Shown here: positions 26,819 through 35,101 of the stretch, piece after piece
Layout of the letters: the number at the start of each line of letters is the position of its first letter
Position numbering within the stretch: position 1 is the first letter of the stretch
NCBI RefSeq assembly: GCF_000426245.1
Contig: NZ_AUEZ01000037.1
Location: 25,389 to 89,388, forward strand
DNA: 64,000 nucleotides
DNA from: Bradyrhizobium sp. Ai1a-2
GTDB lineage: Bacteria; Pseudomonadota; Alphaproteobacteria; Rhizobiales; Xanthobacteraceae
Reading direction: 5' to 3'
Made by a program: the position numbers and the translations under genes
Notes under the pieces: model-generated
Seen by the model: the letters and a program-made list of their open reading frames with translations, nothing else
The model's database searches: none
What the model was told of the DNA's origin: nothing

Positions 26819-27760
26819 GTGGACTATCTTGAGGCCATGACGGCCTTCGTGCGGGCGGTCGAGCTCGGCAGTTTCTCCAAGGCAGCCGCCGAGGCCGGGC
26901 TGAAGGTCTCGACCGTCTCGCGCTATGTGAGCGGGCTCGAAGCCGACCTCGGTGCTGCGCTCTTGAACCGCTCGACACGGCGGCTGAACCTCACCGAAGC
27001 CGGCCGGCTGTTCTACGACCGCGCCACGGGGATCCTCGCCGAGGTCGACGAAGCCAGGGATGCGACGCGATCTCTGAACGCGCGGCCGCAGGGGCTGTTG
27101 CGGATCAACATCCCCGGCGCCTTCGGACGCCGGCATGTGATGCCGCACATGACGGATTTCCTCGCCGCCTATCCGGACATCAAGCTGGACGCGACGCTCA
27201 CGGACACCACCGTCGACCTGATCGAGACCGCAACCGATGTCGCGATCCGGATCGGTGCACTGGTCGACTCCACGCTGATCGCGAGGAAGCTGGCGCCGCA
27301 GCGCCGCGTGCTGGTCGCAAGCCATGACTATCTCGACCGTGCACCGCCGCTGCATGCGCCCGCCGATCTCGGTCGTCATGAATGTCTCGCCTTTGCGCTG
27401 CAGCCGGGCGAAGCTTGGTATTTTCGCGTAAACCGAGATCCATCCGCTGCCATCGGCGAGATTGCGGTGAGCGGCCGCCTGCGCGCCAACGACTCCGAGG
27501 CGCTGCGCGAAGCCGCTCTGGCCGGGCTCGGCATCGCGCTGCTACCGACATGGCTCGTCAGTGCCGACGTGCAGAGCAAACAGCTCGCAGCGCTCTTGAC
27601 CGAGCACGAATGGCTGATCTCGCCCGGCGCCGAACGCGCGATCTGGGGCGTCTATCCACCGAAACGAACGGTCTCGCCCAAGGTGAGGGCATTCCTCGCC
27701 TTCATCGAGCAACGCTTCGGCCAGCCGGCCTATTGGGATCTGGCGTCGCCGTCAGCGTGA
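26819..27760 (+). CDS. LysR-family transcriptional regulator
   Basis: This 313-residue LTTR starts at GTG 26819 (MDYLEAMTAFVRAVELGSF) with GGAAGGGGA 7 bases upstream; the frame runs 8 codons further back to a TTG. It has an HTH (VSTVSRYVSGLEADLGAALLNR) and effector domain (LLRINIPGAFGRRHVMPHM). Divergent from the hydroxyacid-dehydrogenase/lrgAB genes, it is their probable regulator. Its 3' end overlaps the convergent LysR gene by 9 bases. Confidence 0.92.
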   Translation: MDYLEAMTAFVRAVELGSFSKAAAEAGLKVSTVSRYVSGLEADLGAALLNRSTRRLNLTEAGRLFYDRATGILAEVDEARDATRSLNARPQGLLRINIPGAFGRRHVMPHMTDFLAAYPDIKLDATLTDTTVDLIETATDVAIRIGALVDSTLIARKLAPQRRVLVASHDYLDRAPPLHAPADLGRHECLAFALQPGEAWYFRVNRDPSAAIGEIAVSGRLRANDSEALREAALAGLGIALLPTWLVSADVQSKQLAALLTEHEWLISPGAERAIWGVYPPKRTVSPKVRAFLAFIEQRFGQPAYWDLASPSA

Positions 27761-28663
27761 TTGCCAGCTTCTTGCGTCGCGTCCCTCGATCAGGCCGCGC
27801 CGTTTGGACAACGCGCCCGCCACAAAGTCCAGCACCGTTCGGATGCGCGCAACCTTGCGCAGGTCCGGATGGGTAAGCAGCCACAAGGCGCCCTCCATTT
27901 CCGGAACAGGCGACGCGACGCGGCGCAGCTCCGGTACCTCGTCCGCAAGGTAACAAGGCAATGCCGCCACGCCCAATCCGGCGCGCGTGGCCGAGCGCAG
28001 CGCGAGCAGCGAATCCGCGCGGAAGACAATCCGCTCTGCAGGCAAGTGAGCCGCCATCCACCGCGCCGAGCGAAGATGGCTGAGGCTCTCGTCGAATCCG
28101 AGCCAGTGATATTCGGCAAGCGGCTTCTCGCCGTTTCTCCCGAGATAGACCGACGAGGCGTAGGGAGCTGTTGCAACCTTTGCAAGCCGCCGGCCGGCGA
28201 GTTGCTCCGGCGCCTCGGCGGCAGGCCGGAGCGCGATATCAGCCTCGCGCTTTGTCAAAGTGAGGAATTGATTTGCAACGGTCAGTTCGACGGCGATGCC
28301 CGGGTGGTCGGCCCTGATCTCGGCCAATATGGGCGCCATCAGATCGACGAGCGTGTCGGTCGTGGTCACCCGCACCGTTCCGGTGGGACGCAGATCTTCG
28401 CCGGCCAGCCGCTGCTCGAGATCTGCAAGACCGGCAAGGACATGCGCTGCCGTCGCGATCGCCATTTCGCCCGCCGAGGTCGGCGTGTATCCGTCCCGCG
28501 CCCGCTCGAACAGCTTGGCGCCGAGGCGAACCTCGATCGCGCCGAGGCGGCGAAACGCGGTGGAGTGGTCGATCTTCAGCAGGCGGGCCGCGCCGGTCAG
28601 CGTGCCGGCGGTGCCAATGGCACGGATCAGGCGCAAATCATCCAGCGAGAAAGTCTCACGCAT
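27752..28663 (-). CDS. LysR-family transcriptional regulator
   Basis: A 303-residue LTTR with HTH GTAGTLTGAARLLKIDHSTAFRRLGAIEVRLG, the branch that starts LDDLRLIRAIG. The effector domain begins at VRVTTTDTLVDLMAPIL. I use the ATG at 28663 (MRETFSLDDL), as the upstream 9 codons add nothing typical. It is divergent from the SnoaL-like gene at 28787 (123 bases), which is its likely target, and convergent with the LysR gene at 26819. Confidence 0.92.
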   Translation of the reverse strand: MRETFSLDDLRLIRAIGTAGTLTGAARLLKIDHSTAFRRLGAIEVRLGAKLFERARDGYTPTSAGEMAIATAAHVLAGLADLEQRLAGEDLRPTGTVRVTTTDTLVDLMAPILAEIRADHPGIAVELTVANQFLTLTKREADIALRPAAEAPEQLAGRRLAKVATAPYASSVYLGRNGEKPLAEYHWLGFDESLSHLRSARWMAAHLPAERIVFRADSLLALRSATRAGLGVAALPCYLADEVPELRRVASPVPEMEGALWLLTHPDLRKVARIRTVLDFVAGALSKRRGLIEGRDARSWQSR

Positions 28664-28786
28664 CTGCAAGGCTCCTGAGCATGCTTGCATCTAACGCAAG
28701 CTCAGCCTGCAGGCTCGTCACATTTCCTTGCGGAATAGCCACACCCATGTTGAGCCCCGGACCGCGGCAACAATCAGGAGACCATC

Positions 28787-29212
28787 ATGGGCGCCCCATC
28801 CCCGGAGCTGTGCAACCTTTGGCTGGCACGAGCCTTCAACGCGAACGATGTCGACGCCGCGGTCGCGATGTATCATCCGGAGGCCTCGATCGTGCAGGTC
28901 GACCAGGTCCATGGGGGCACCACGATCGCCCGAGGGGCGGATGCGATCCGGCAGACGATGGCCGCTTATATCGGCCTGAACCCCCACATGGACGTCATCA
29001 CCCATCACACCACCATCGCCGGCGATTTTGCGATGACGCGATCGCAGTGGCTGATCCGCGGCGTCGGCAAGGACGGCAGGCCCATCAATGTGCATCATCA
29101 CGGCATGGAGGTGCACCGCAGGCTGCCGGACGGCACCTGGACGTTCTTCATCGATCACCCCTTTGGCGCCGATCCATCCTGGGCCATCCCAGCCCCGCCG
29201 CCGACGGAATAG
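28787..29212 (+). CDS. SnoaL-like / NTF2-fold protein
   Basis: A 141-residue protein with the NTF2-like pattern: LWLARAFNANDVDAAVAMYHPEASIVQ, a turn at GADAIRQTMAAYIGLNP, and beta-strands ending HHHGMEVHRRLPDGTWTFFIDHPFG. Members of this fold are small isomerases, cyclases or unknown. A cluster of His residues (HHH around 105) could bind metal or form the pocket. It is preceded by GGAG and divergent from a LysR gene that likely controls it. No specific function can be assigned. Confidence 0.82.
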   Translation: MGAPSPELCNLWLARAFNANDVDAAVAMYHPEASIVQVDQVHGGTTIARGADAIRQTMAAYIGLNPHMDVITHHTTIAGDFAMTRSQWLIRGVGKDGRPINVHHHGMEVHRRLPDGTWTFFIDHPFGADPSWAIPAPPPTE

Positions 29213-29341
29213 CGCGCCCGAACGGCCCGCGACCAGCCGCGTCGCATCCCGCGCGTTGACATAGGTCAAGCCTGGCTCGTGGAACTGACGCCACGAATGG
29301 ACCCAAGCGGCGAGTCCGCATCACGCTCTGTCCTGACCGAG

Positions 29342-30061
29342 ATGGCTTTGCTCGCATATCCATTCGGTGGCCGCCTCAGCGCAGCCTGGCTGCGAGCGTC
29401 AGGACGTTCCCATCTCGGACCAACGGCGATCACCAGGAAGCTGCTTGCGATCGCCGCGATTTGCTTCGCCGGAGAGTGTGCGGGCATGGAGATCTCGAGG
29501 GTGACCGGATGTTCCGGTGACGTGTTGAGACTGCGAGGCGTCATCGAACGAGGCGACTACCTCCGCCTGAGGTCTTATTTCGGTGAACGCAGGATTGTCG
29601 GACTCGACCTCGGTTCGGAGGGCGGCTCGCTTGAAGACGGCTTCCGGATTGCGAGATTTGCGCAGCGGAAGCGGCTGACCGTTTACGCTTCCGAGGAATG
29701 CGATTCGGCGTGCGCCTTCATTTTCCTGACGAGCCGGAAACGCTACATGTCTCCGCGCGCCAGGATCGGGGTCCACGCGGTCGGCAACCCGCATGGCGGC
29801 GAAGATGTCAGGACAATTCGCGATACCGTCGAGCTCGCGCGGCTATCCGCCAAGCTTGGCGTGCCCTCCTCCGTGATTGGGAGGATGGTTACAACGCCGC
29901 CAGGCAAGATGTCTTACCTCGATGAAAGAGATCACCTGGCGCTCAAGACCGTCGCCCGCGACCCTTTTGCCGACATGCGTGAAAGCACAATCAGGAATTC
30001 GGAAAAGACCGCCACGACGTGTGGTCCCAATGCTGAAAAGGAAGTCTCCCGGCTGGAATAG
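29342..30061 (+). CDS. Exported ClpP/crotonase-fold protein (COG3904-like)
   Basis: A hydrophobic segment (ITRKLLAIAAICFAGECAG) about 30 residues in suggests export or membrane anchoring. The domain after it has the ClpP-like layout seen in predicted periplasmic COG3904 proteins: RGVIERGDYLRLRSYF, then GLDLGSEGGSLEDGFRIARFAQ (oxyanion Gly-Gly), CDSACAFIFLTSRKRYMSPRARIGVHAVG, where the Ser of DSAC and the His of GVHAV fit a catalytic Ser-His pair. Start is uncertain: a GTG at 29279 is in frame, but ATG 29342 is the nearest conventional start to the export signal. It may be a membrane-associated peptidase. Function unknown. Confidence 0.7.
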   Translation: MALLAYPFGGRLSAAWLRASGRSHLGPTAITRKLLAIAAICFAGECAGMEISRVTGCSGDVLRLRGVIERGDYLRLRSYFGERRIVGLDLGSEGGSLEDGFRIARFAQRKRLTVYASEECDSACAFIFLTSRKRYMSPRARIGVHAVGNPHGGEDVRTIRDTVELARLSAKLGVPSSVIGRMVTTPPGKMSYLDERDHLALKTVARDPFADMRESTIRNSEKTATTCGPNAEKEVSRLE

Positions 30062-30779
30062 AACCGGCGAGCGGATGACCCGGAAAGGGACGTTCCACCA
30101 CGGCGTGCTTCCCGCGATCAGAATCCGATCAATTAGATTTCGTCTATTCTGCGCGACGACGTCCAAGTCGTGACATATCGTCGCTTCCATGGCGACAACT
30201 TTCCAAGCGTTGCCTTTTCCGGCCAGCAATGGACGACACTTGAGCGAAACTAGCATTGCTCCAAAACCATCTGATGGTTGATTCAAAACTAACTGCTTCA
30301 GCTACTTCAAAACAAATGGTCGCCCCGCGTACTAACTATTCCCGGGGCGAGCTTGATTGCATTTCTGCATTTTGCCAACGTCAGGACGAGCGATTCACAT
30401 CGCTGCTTCAAAAGAACGGCAAATTTTTGGAGCGCCCAACAGGGGAAAGGCGCTCCGAAACAACTGAGCTGGCCGTTCCATCTTCGAGGTGACCACCTGT
30501 GTGTTAGGGGCACCTTCACGACTGTGTGCGTGTGCGTTTGTGGCGTCTCGTCGAGTCTGAACTTCAAAAAAACTGAATCCGCGACGCGCTGAGCTCACGC
30601 CACAACCGCTGAATCTGCAAGTGACCCATCCGGAAAGAAAGAACTGCCTGCGCAGGGCAATTTCTGCGACCAACGTGGGCAGCAGCATCTGCGCGCGCCG
30701 TCAGCATCACCGGCACGCGCCGAACGAAAAAGTCCTACAAAAAATTCCAACAGGCCAGGCGAATGGGGGCTAATACCGC
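30062..30779. other. 718-bp intergenic region, AT-richer than surroundings
   Basis: No convincing gene; open frames have odd codon use (for example CVCVCGVSSS) and no ribosome sites. Two GC-rich hairpins stand out (30320-30350 and 30429-30456) and are listed separately as a possible structured RNA. The region looks like low-GC accessory sequence ahead of the FtcR-like gene. Confidence 0.55.
30320..30456. ncRNA. Candidate structured RNA or tandem terminator hairpins
   Basis: Stem TCGCCCCG / CGGGGCGA (30320-30327 and 30343-30350, 15-base loop) and stem GGAGCGCC / GGCGCTCC (30429-30436 and 30449-30456, 12-base loop), separated by about 80 AT-rich bases. Two strong stems in a long gene-free, AT-rich gap suggest a small RNA or a 5' leader, but no known family is recognised and the strand cannot be decided. 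Confidence 0.25.
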
Positions 30780-31544
30780 ATGTACGTGATCATTGACGAT
30801 CGGGAGAACGTTGCGACCAGCTATATCGGCGGCTTCGATCGTGAAGGCGTTTCTGCTGCCGGATTTTCGTCAACGGAGTTCCGGGAGTGGCTGGAATCTG
30901 CGAGCGACGATGACCTGTCGGCCATCGATGCCTTTCTTCTTGGAGATTGTGATACTCGCGCCACCTTGCCCCGCAGCGTCCGCAAGCGCTGCCGCGCGCC
31001 GATCATCGCGCTCAGCAACCAGCGCATGCTTAAGAACACGGTTGAGCTCTTTGACGCTGGCGTGGATGATGTCGTCCATGTTCCGGTCCACCCACGCGAG
31101 ATCCTGGCAAGAACTGCCGCGATCTCCCGTCGCAGTTTCGGAAAATCCGCCCATGGCAGGCAAGGTGCGATTCGAGTCTTCTTTGACGGAAGAGATCCGG
31201 AAGTTGGAGGAGCAGTCATGACGCTACCGCGTCGCGAGCTCCGTATCCTCGAACACATGGTTGGTCAGCAGGGGAAATGGCTGACCAAAACGCAGATCTT
31301 CAATGCGGTTTACGGCATCTTCGAGTCAACGTTCGATGAAAACGTGATCGAAAGTCACGTCAGCAAATTGCGCAAGAAGCTGCGTGACCGTCTCGGCTAC
31401 GACCCGATCGTCTCCAGGCGATATATCGGCTACCGTCTCGATACCTCGACCGGCGTGCCCGTAGACGATGCGACGCGAGATCTCCAAACCCTGGGCATGC
31501 TGGCCAAGCAGGCGCCAGCGAGACTGCGACCTGTCCTCACTTGA
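30780..31544 (+). CDS. FtcR/Rem-type flagellar transcriptional regulator
   Basis: In this 254-residue atypical OmpR-type regulator, the N-terminus MYVIIDDRENVATSYIGGFD and GVSAAGFSSTEFREWLE match the Rem/FtcR/LafR group of rhizobial and Brucella flagellar master regulators. The receiver is degenerate: the usual phospho-Asp position reads AFLLGDCD. The winged helix is about residues 145-225 (PRRELRILEHM, NVIESHVSKLRKKLRDR, YIGYRLD). Such proteins act at the top of the flagellar cascade without phosphorylation. It is odd that it lies 26 kb from the flagellin with no flagellar genes around it. An extra 25-residue tail follows the DNA-binding domain. Confidence 0.85.
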   Translation: MYVIIDDRENVATSYIGGFDREGVSAAGFSSTEFREWLESASDDDLSAIDAFLLGDCDTRATLPRSVRKRCRAPIIALSNQRMLKNTVELFDAGVDDVVHVPVHPREILARTAAISRRSFGKSAHGRQGAIRVFFDGRDPEVGGAVMTLPRRELRILEHMVGQQGKWLTKTQIFNAVYGIFESTFDENVIESHVSKLRKKLRDRLGYDPIVSRRYIGYRLDTSTGVPVDDATRDLQTLGMLAKQAPARLRPVLT

Positions 31545-32024
31545 GAGAACGTGATCATCACTTGGGACAGGTCACACACTGCCGCGAAAGCAACCGCGTG
31601 ACCGACGACCGGGTGGCGTCTGCACAGATTCGGTAACGGGCTGGCGCAAGCCAGCCTGTCACTGCAGCACCCGCAGGCATCTCCCATACCGAACGACGGG
31701 TTTGCGCGACGTGCAGGCCCGCCGCTTACCGTGATAGCATCGCGCACCGTTCGAAAATGCATCCGACGCGACAACGTCGTTGCCACTGACGATCCAGGTT
31801 GCGTTGCTGCTGTGGCCCGGTCCAATCGGCGGATGCTTAATGAAGTCAGTGTTGCTTGTCGGGAAATTCAAACGATCCGCAGACAATTTCTTAATGGCCG
31901 GCGCATTAGTGGGGCGGAAACACATGCAGTTGAGTTGAGCCTCGAACCAAAACGGCTAGCGAATCAAACGCTAATGAGGTGCGCGCCGCGAAACTGCTCG
32001 CGAATTCTTTGAATTGGGTCGATT
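31545..32024. other. 480-bp intergenic region
   Basis: No gene supported. Small open frames lack ribosome sites and codon character. The stretch nearest the MarR gene (31840-32020) is AT-richer and should hold its promoter, but I see no clear operator. Confidence 0.5.
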
Positions 32025-32606
32025 ATGACGTTAGCACGCGAGACGGTTGAATTGTTGGTTCAAACGGCAAGAATTTGGCACTTCGAAGGTAGTCGGCACG
32101 GACTGCGCGATCGCGAATGGATGGCCCTGCGTTTTCTCGCTCGCGCGAACCAGTTCTCACGAACTCCGTCGGCATTGGCCAGCTTTGTCGGCACTACCAG
32201 GGGCACCGCATCTCAAATCGTCAAGGTGCTCGAGAAAAAGGGATTCTTGGTACGCAAACCTGCTGCGGACGACAGACGCTCGGTGATTCTCTATGTGACC
32301 GCGCAAGGAGAGAAATTTCTTGGGCATGATCCGATCAATGTCCTTGTAAAGGCGATCGCCGTACTCGGCGTCGATCGCCAGACCGGCTCTCGCGATGCGC
32401 TCCGACAGGTGCTGGACTGGTTAGATATTACCCAGCAGCGACGTCATGCGGACATTTGCAGGGAATGCACGTTCTTGACGGAGAATAGTGCCGACGGCGC
32501 GGCGGGCAACGCCTGTCCACAATTCACATGTCGCTTCTTTCGTGCGGCGATCACGCCGGACGAGACCACGCTACTATGCGTGACCTTCGAGCGCGGCCGG
32601 CGGTAG
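32025..32606 (+). CDS. MarR-family regulator with C-terminal cysteine cluster
   Basis: A 193-residue protein. Residues about 20-115 are a MarR winged helix (GLRDREWMALRFLARANQFS, VGTTRGTASQIVKVLEKKGFLVRKPAADDRRSVILYVT). Unlike ordinary MarR proteins it carries a 50-residue tail with C145-x2-C148-x15-C164-x4-C169 and a further Cys near 186, a spacing suited to a metal or Fe-S site. I infer a metal- or redox-responsive MarR protein. It stands alone with gaps on both sides, so targets are unknown. Confidence 0.85.
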   Translation: MTLARETVELLVQTARIWHFEGSRHGLRDREWMALRFLARANQFSRTPSALASFVGTTRGTASQIVKVLEKKGFLVRKPAADDRRSVILYVTAQGEKFLGHDPINVLVKAIAVLGVDRQTGSRDALRQVLDWLDITQQRRHADICRECTFLTENSADGAAGNACPQFTCRFFRAAITPDETTLLCVTFERGRR

Positions 32607-32772
32607 ATTCATCGAACGCTGGTGCTGCGTAAGTCCGTCAAGCTGGACGACGCTTCGGATGCCGACAATTTTAATCATCTATGAGGCAGCTCGAATCAAC
32701 AATCTTCATGCCTGCGATGCTAACTCGTCACCATCAATTCCTCGCCGCAAGGCGAACGTGCCGACGAGACCC

Positions 32773-33924
32773 ATGATCATGACGACGTTCTATTCGCTAA
32801 TCAATGAAGTGCAAACGACGACGACAACCGGGTCGACGAAACGGCAGCTAAGGGCCCTCACCCGCATTACGGACTTATTCCTCGCCGGATCTGGCCGCTA
32901 CTCCAAGCAGCAGATCAAAATGTTCGACGAGATATTCAAGACCCTCGTTGCCGTGATTGAGTTGAAAACCCGCGTCAAGCTGGCTCACCAGCTCGCGACT
33001 GACCCGAATGCGCCGGCAACGTTGGTCAGGGCGCTTGCGCTGGATGATGCTGTTGCCGTTGCAGCTCCGGTTCTCAGTCAGTCGGATGCTCTTAGCGAAT
33101 CCGATCTTGTCGCCTGCGCCAGCACCCAAAGTCAGGGCCACCTTCACGCAATCGCGCAACGTCGAACCATCAGCGAAGCGATCACGGAGTTGCTGATCCT
33201 GCGCGGCGAAGCTGGCGTGGTCCATGCCGTTGCGAGCAACCCGGGCGCCCGCTTTTCGGATGGTAGCTTCCGCGAGCTCGTCGCTCGATCAAGCGAAGAC
33301 ACCCAGCTTGCGCTACGTGTCGGGACGCGGCATGACATCCCCAGACATCACTTCCTGAAACTCATGGAAACGGCCTCGGCTTCCGTCCGCAACAAGATCG
33401 CCACAGCGAACCCGCAATTTTCCGACGCCGTGCATGACGCCGTTACGGAGGTCATCGACGACATAAATCTGGAAGTCCGCAATCATTCTCCGGATCACGC
33501 GAGGGCAAGGAAGAAGGTAAAGCGTCGCAAATACTGGAGGGAGCTCGGAGAAGCGGATGTTCACGCGGCCGCCCGAGGGCAGGATTTTGAAACGGCGGTG
33601 ATGGCGTTGTCCGTCCTTGCAGCCTGCCCTATCGAATTGGTCGAACGGGCAGTCCTCAATGACAATCCCGGCACCGTGCAACTTGTCGCAAAAGCCAGCG
33701 CATGCTCCTGGGCGACTGCCAAGGCTTTGCTGCTGATGCGAGTAGCGGACCGCAGGCTAAGCAAGATCGATCTGGATCAAGCGCGGGAGAACTACGAGCG
33801 GCTTGAACTCCGAACGGCGAGACGTGTGCTTGAGTTCTACAAGGCGCGCCGTGATGCGCGCACAGGCGAAAGCCCTCCAATCGCGCCGGCGGAATCCGCA
33901 ACCCTTGCCGTCGCCATGATGTAA
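32773..33924 (+). CDS. DUF2336 domain protein
   Basis: A 383-residue, largely helical, HEAT-repeat-like cytoplasmic protein. The pattern LAHQLATDPNAPATLVRALALDDAVAVAAPVLSQSDALSESDLV, followed by AIAQRRTISEAITELLI and VVHAVASNPGARFSD, is typical of DUF2336 proteins found widely in alphaproteobacteria, function unknown. I use the ATG at 32773 (MIMTTFYSLINEVQ); the frame opens upstream at 32659 but that part has non-coding character. No operon partners; the neighbours are a MarR gene and a small Cys-rich gene on the other strand. Confidence 0.8.
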   Translation: MIMTTFYSLINEVQTTTTTGSTKRQLRALTRITDLFLAGSGRYSKQQIKMFDEIFKTLVAVIELKTRVKLAHQLATDPNAPATLVRALALDDAVAVAAPVLSQSDALSESDLVACASTQSQGHLHAIAQRRTISEAITELLILRGEAGVVHAVASNPGARFSDGSFRELVARSSEDTQLALRVGTRHDIPRHHFLKLMETASASVRNKIATANPQFSDAVHDAVTEVIDDINLEVRNHSPDHARARKKVKRRKYWRELGEADVHAAARGQDFETAVMALSVLAACPIELVERAVLNDNPGTVQLVAKASACSWATAKALLLMRVADRRLSKIDLDQARENYERLELRTARRVLEFYKARRDARTGESPPIAPAESATLAVAMM

Positions 33925-34015
33925 CTCGTGTTTGCGAGAAGGAGGTGGCCCGAGGCCGCCTCTTTCAAGGCGGCCAGGTCCGCTGGAACAGGATCGTTGG
34001 CCCATCCGTCGAGCA

Positions 34016-34228
34016 TCAGCATCCACGGCTGGCTTGAACCGGCGGACATGGTGCCGTCCCATAGGAACAGAAAACGCAGCAATCGCCCGGCTTGGGCTTC
34101 AGCTGGGCACCGCAGCCCTTGCAATGGTAGAAGAAGCGGCAAGCGTCGGTCGGCATGATTTCCATCTCACGATGCCCGCAGTCCGGGCATGTGATGATGG
34201 ATTGCAGAATAAGTGGGTTGTCCTGCAT
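34016..34228 (-). CDS. Small Cys-rich GDCCVFCSYG protein, probable zinc ribbon
   Basis: A 70-residue protein with three cysteine pairs: CPDCGH near the N-terminus, HCKGCGA in the middle and GDCCVFCSYGTAPCPP at the end. This is the small conserved rhizobial family recognised by its GDCCVFCSYG signature and MPTDACxFFY segment, often found by heavy-metal or mercury resistance genes in other genomes. It probably binds zinc or another metal. Here no metal-resistance operon adjoins it, though the Cys-cluster MarR gene lies 1.5 kb away. Function unknown. Confidence 0.8.
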   Translation of the reverse strand: MQDNPLILQSIITCPDCGHREMEIMPTDACRFFYHCKGCGAQLKPKPGDCCVFCSYGTAPCPPVQASRGC

Positions 34229-34385
34229 CGCCGCATCCTGCCTGAAACAGCCTCGTTCCGAAATCAGGGCTATGAGTCTATTGCTTATTTAGCTTCCGCC
34301 CGCGCAGAAGCAAGAAGAATGACCTGACCTTATCGTCCGACATTGCGCCGCTCGGACTCCGTCAATTGCTCGTTTTGTTCCCTCG

Positions 34386-34667
34386 TCAGCTCTCCAACTC
34401 CGACGATTTGAAATGCACTGTCGGTGTTGTAGGTCCTCTGGCCTTGTGAGCTACCTCGACGTGCGGCCGGCCGGCGTGATGTCGCCCTGCCAGTGACTGA
34501 GCGGCGATCTCGAAATTGACTGGAGCCCTTGGCGGTACCGATACGCCATTCTGTCCGATAGCAGTTGTGATCGAGACAGTCGTCATCAACAGCACTGAAA
34601 TTGCCATGCAGAGATAACGTGGGTCACGAAAAGATGCGGCGAGCTTGCCCGCGGCGTTATCGCGCAT
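34386..34667 (-). CDS. Small exported hypothetical protein, possibly a remnant
   Basis: A 93-residue open frame MRDNAAGKLAASFRDPRYLC with one hydrophobic segment (LCMAISVLLMTTVSITTAIGQ) that could be a signal peptide, then PVNFEIAAQSLAG, reminiscent of the start of a TonB-receptor STN domain (F-x-I-x-AQ-x-L-x-x-AL). The following residues (RHHAGRPHVEVAHK) lose that similarity, so it may be a frame-shifted remnant. No strong ribosome site. Low confidence that it is expressed. Confidence 0.3.
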   Translation of the reverse strand: MRDNAAGKLAASFRDPRYLCMAISVLLMTTVSITTAIGQNGVSVPPRAPVNFEIAAQSLAGRHHAGRPHVEVAHKARGPTTPTVHFKSSELES

Positions 34668-34694
34668 CACTTTCCGCCCACCCGCACCGCCCAA

Positions 34695-34934
34695 GTGCCG
34701 TTCCAAGAGTTGAGGATGCCCGACGGTCTGCCGGCAGTCAAAACTCTCACGACAGCGCAATTCCGGGCCGACATACAGCTAAAGCTGTTAGTCGTCCAAC
34801 ATTACGATTTGACGACAGCGATGATGGCGCTCGCCCGGCGTTATCTGCATCACCAAGTCCAGGTTGCCGATGGCAATGCCGCGTCGTATCAGATCGCCTG
34901 CGCGACAATGTCCAAATTTGCGGAGGCTTCCTAG
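34695..34934 (+). CDS. Small hypothetical protein, 79 aa
   Basis: An open frame MPFQELRMPDGLPAVKTLTTAQFRAD with a plausible soluble helical body (IQLKLLVVQHYDLTTAMMALARRYLHHQVQ). Overlap with frames on the other strand and the lack of a ribosome site keep this tentative. No family recognised. Confidence 0.3.
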   Translation: MPFQELRMPDGLPAVKTLTTAQFRADIQLKLLVVQHYDLTTAMMALARRYLHHQVQVADGNAASYQIACATMSKFAEAS

Positions 34935-35101
34935 AAGCCTGCGGGAACGATCAGTGTTGCTTCGATACTTTCGGATTAGATTACGAATGTCATTCAATCA
35001 ACCGGGTCTGAAATCGTCAAGTAACCCCGGAGATATCAAATTATTCGCATGCAGAGGAAGGGCGGCGCAAATGGGGCGACAAGCCGCTCTCGGATTTATC
35101 T

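Noticed and set aside
30256..30592. Small plus-strand open frames before the FtcR-like gene
   Set aside because: Odd residues such as CVCVCGVSSS, no ribosome site; overlap with the hairpins suggests non-coding DNA.
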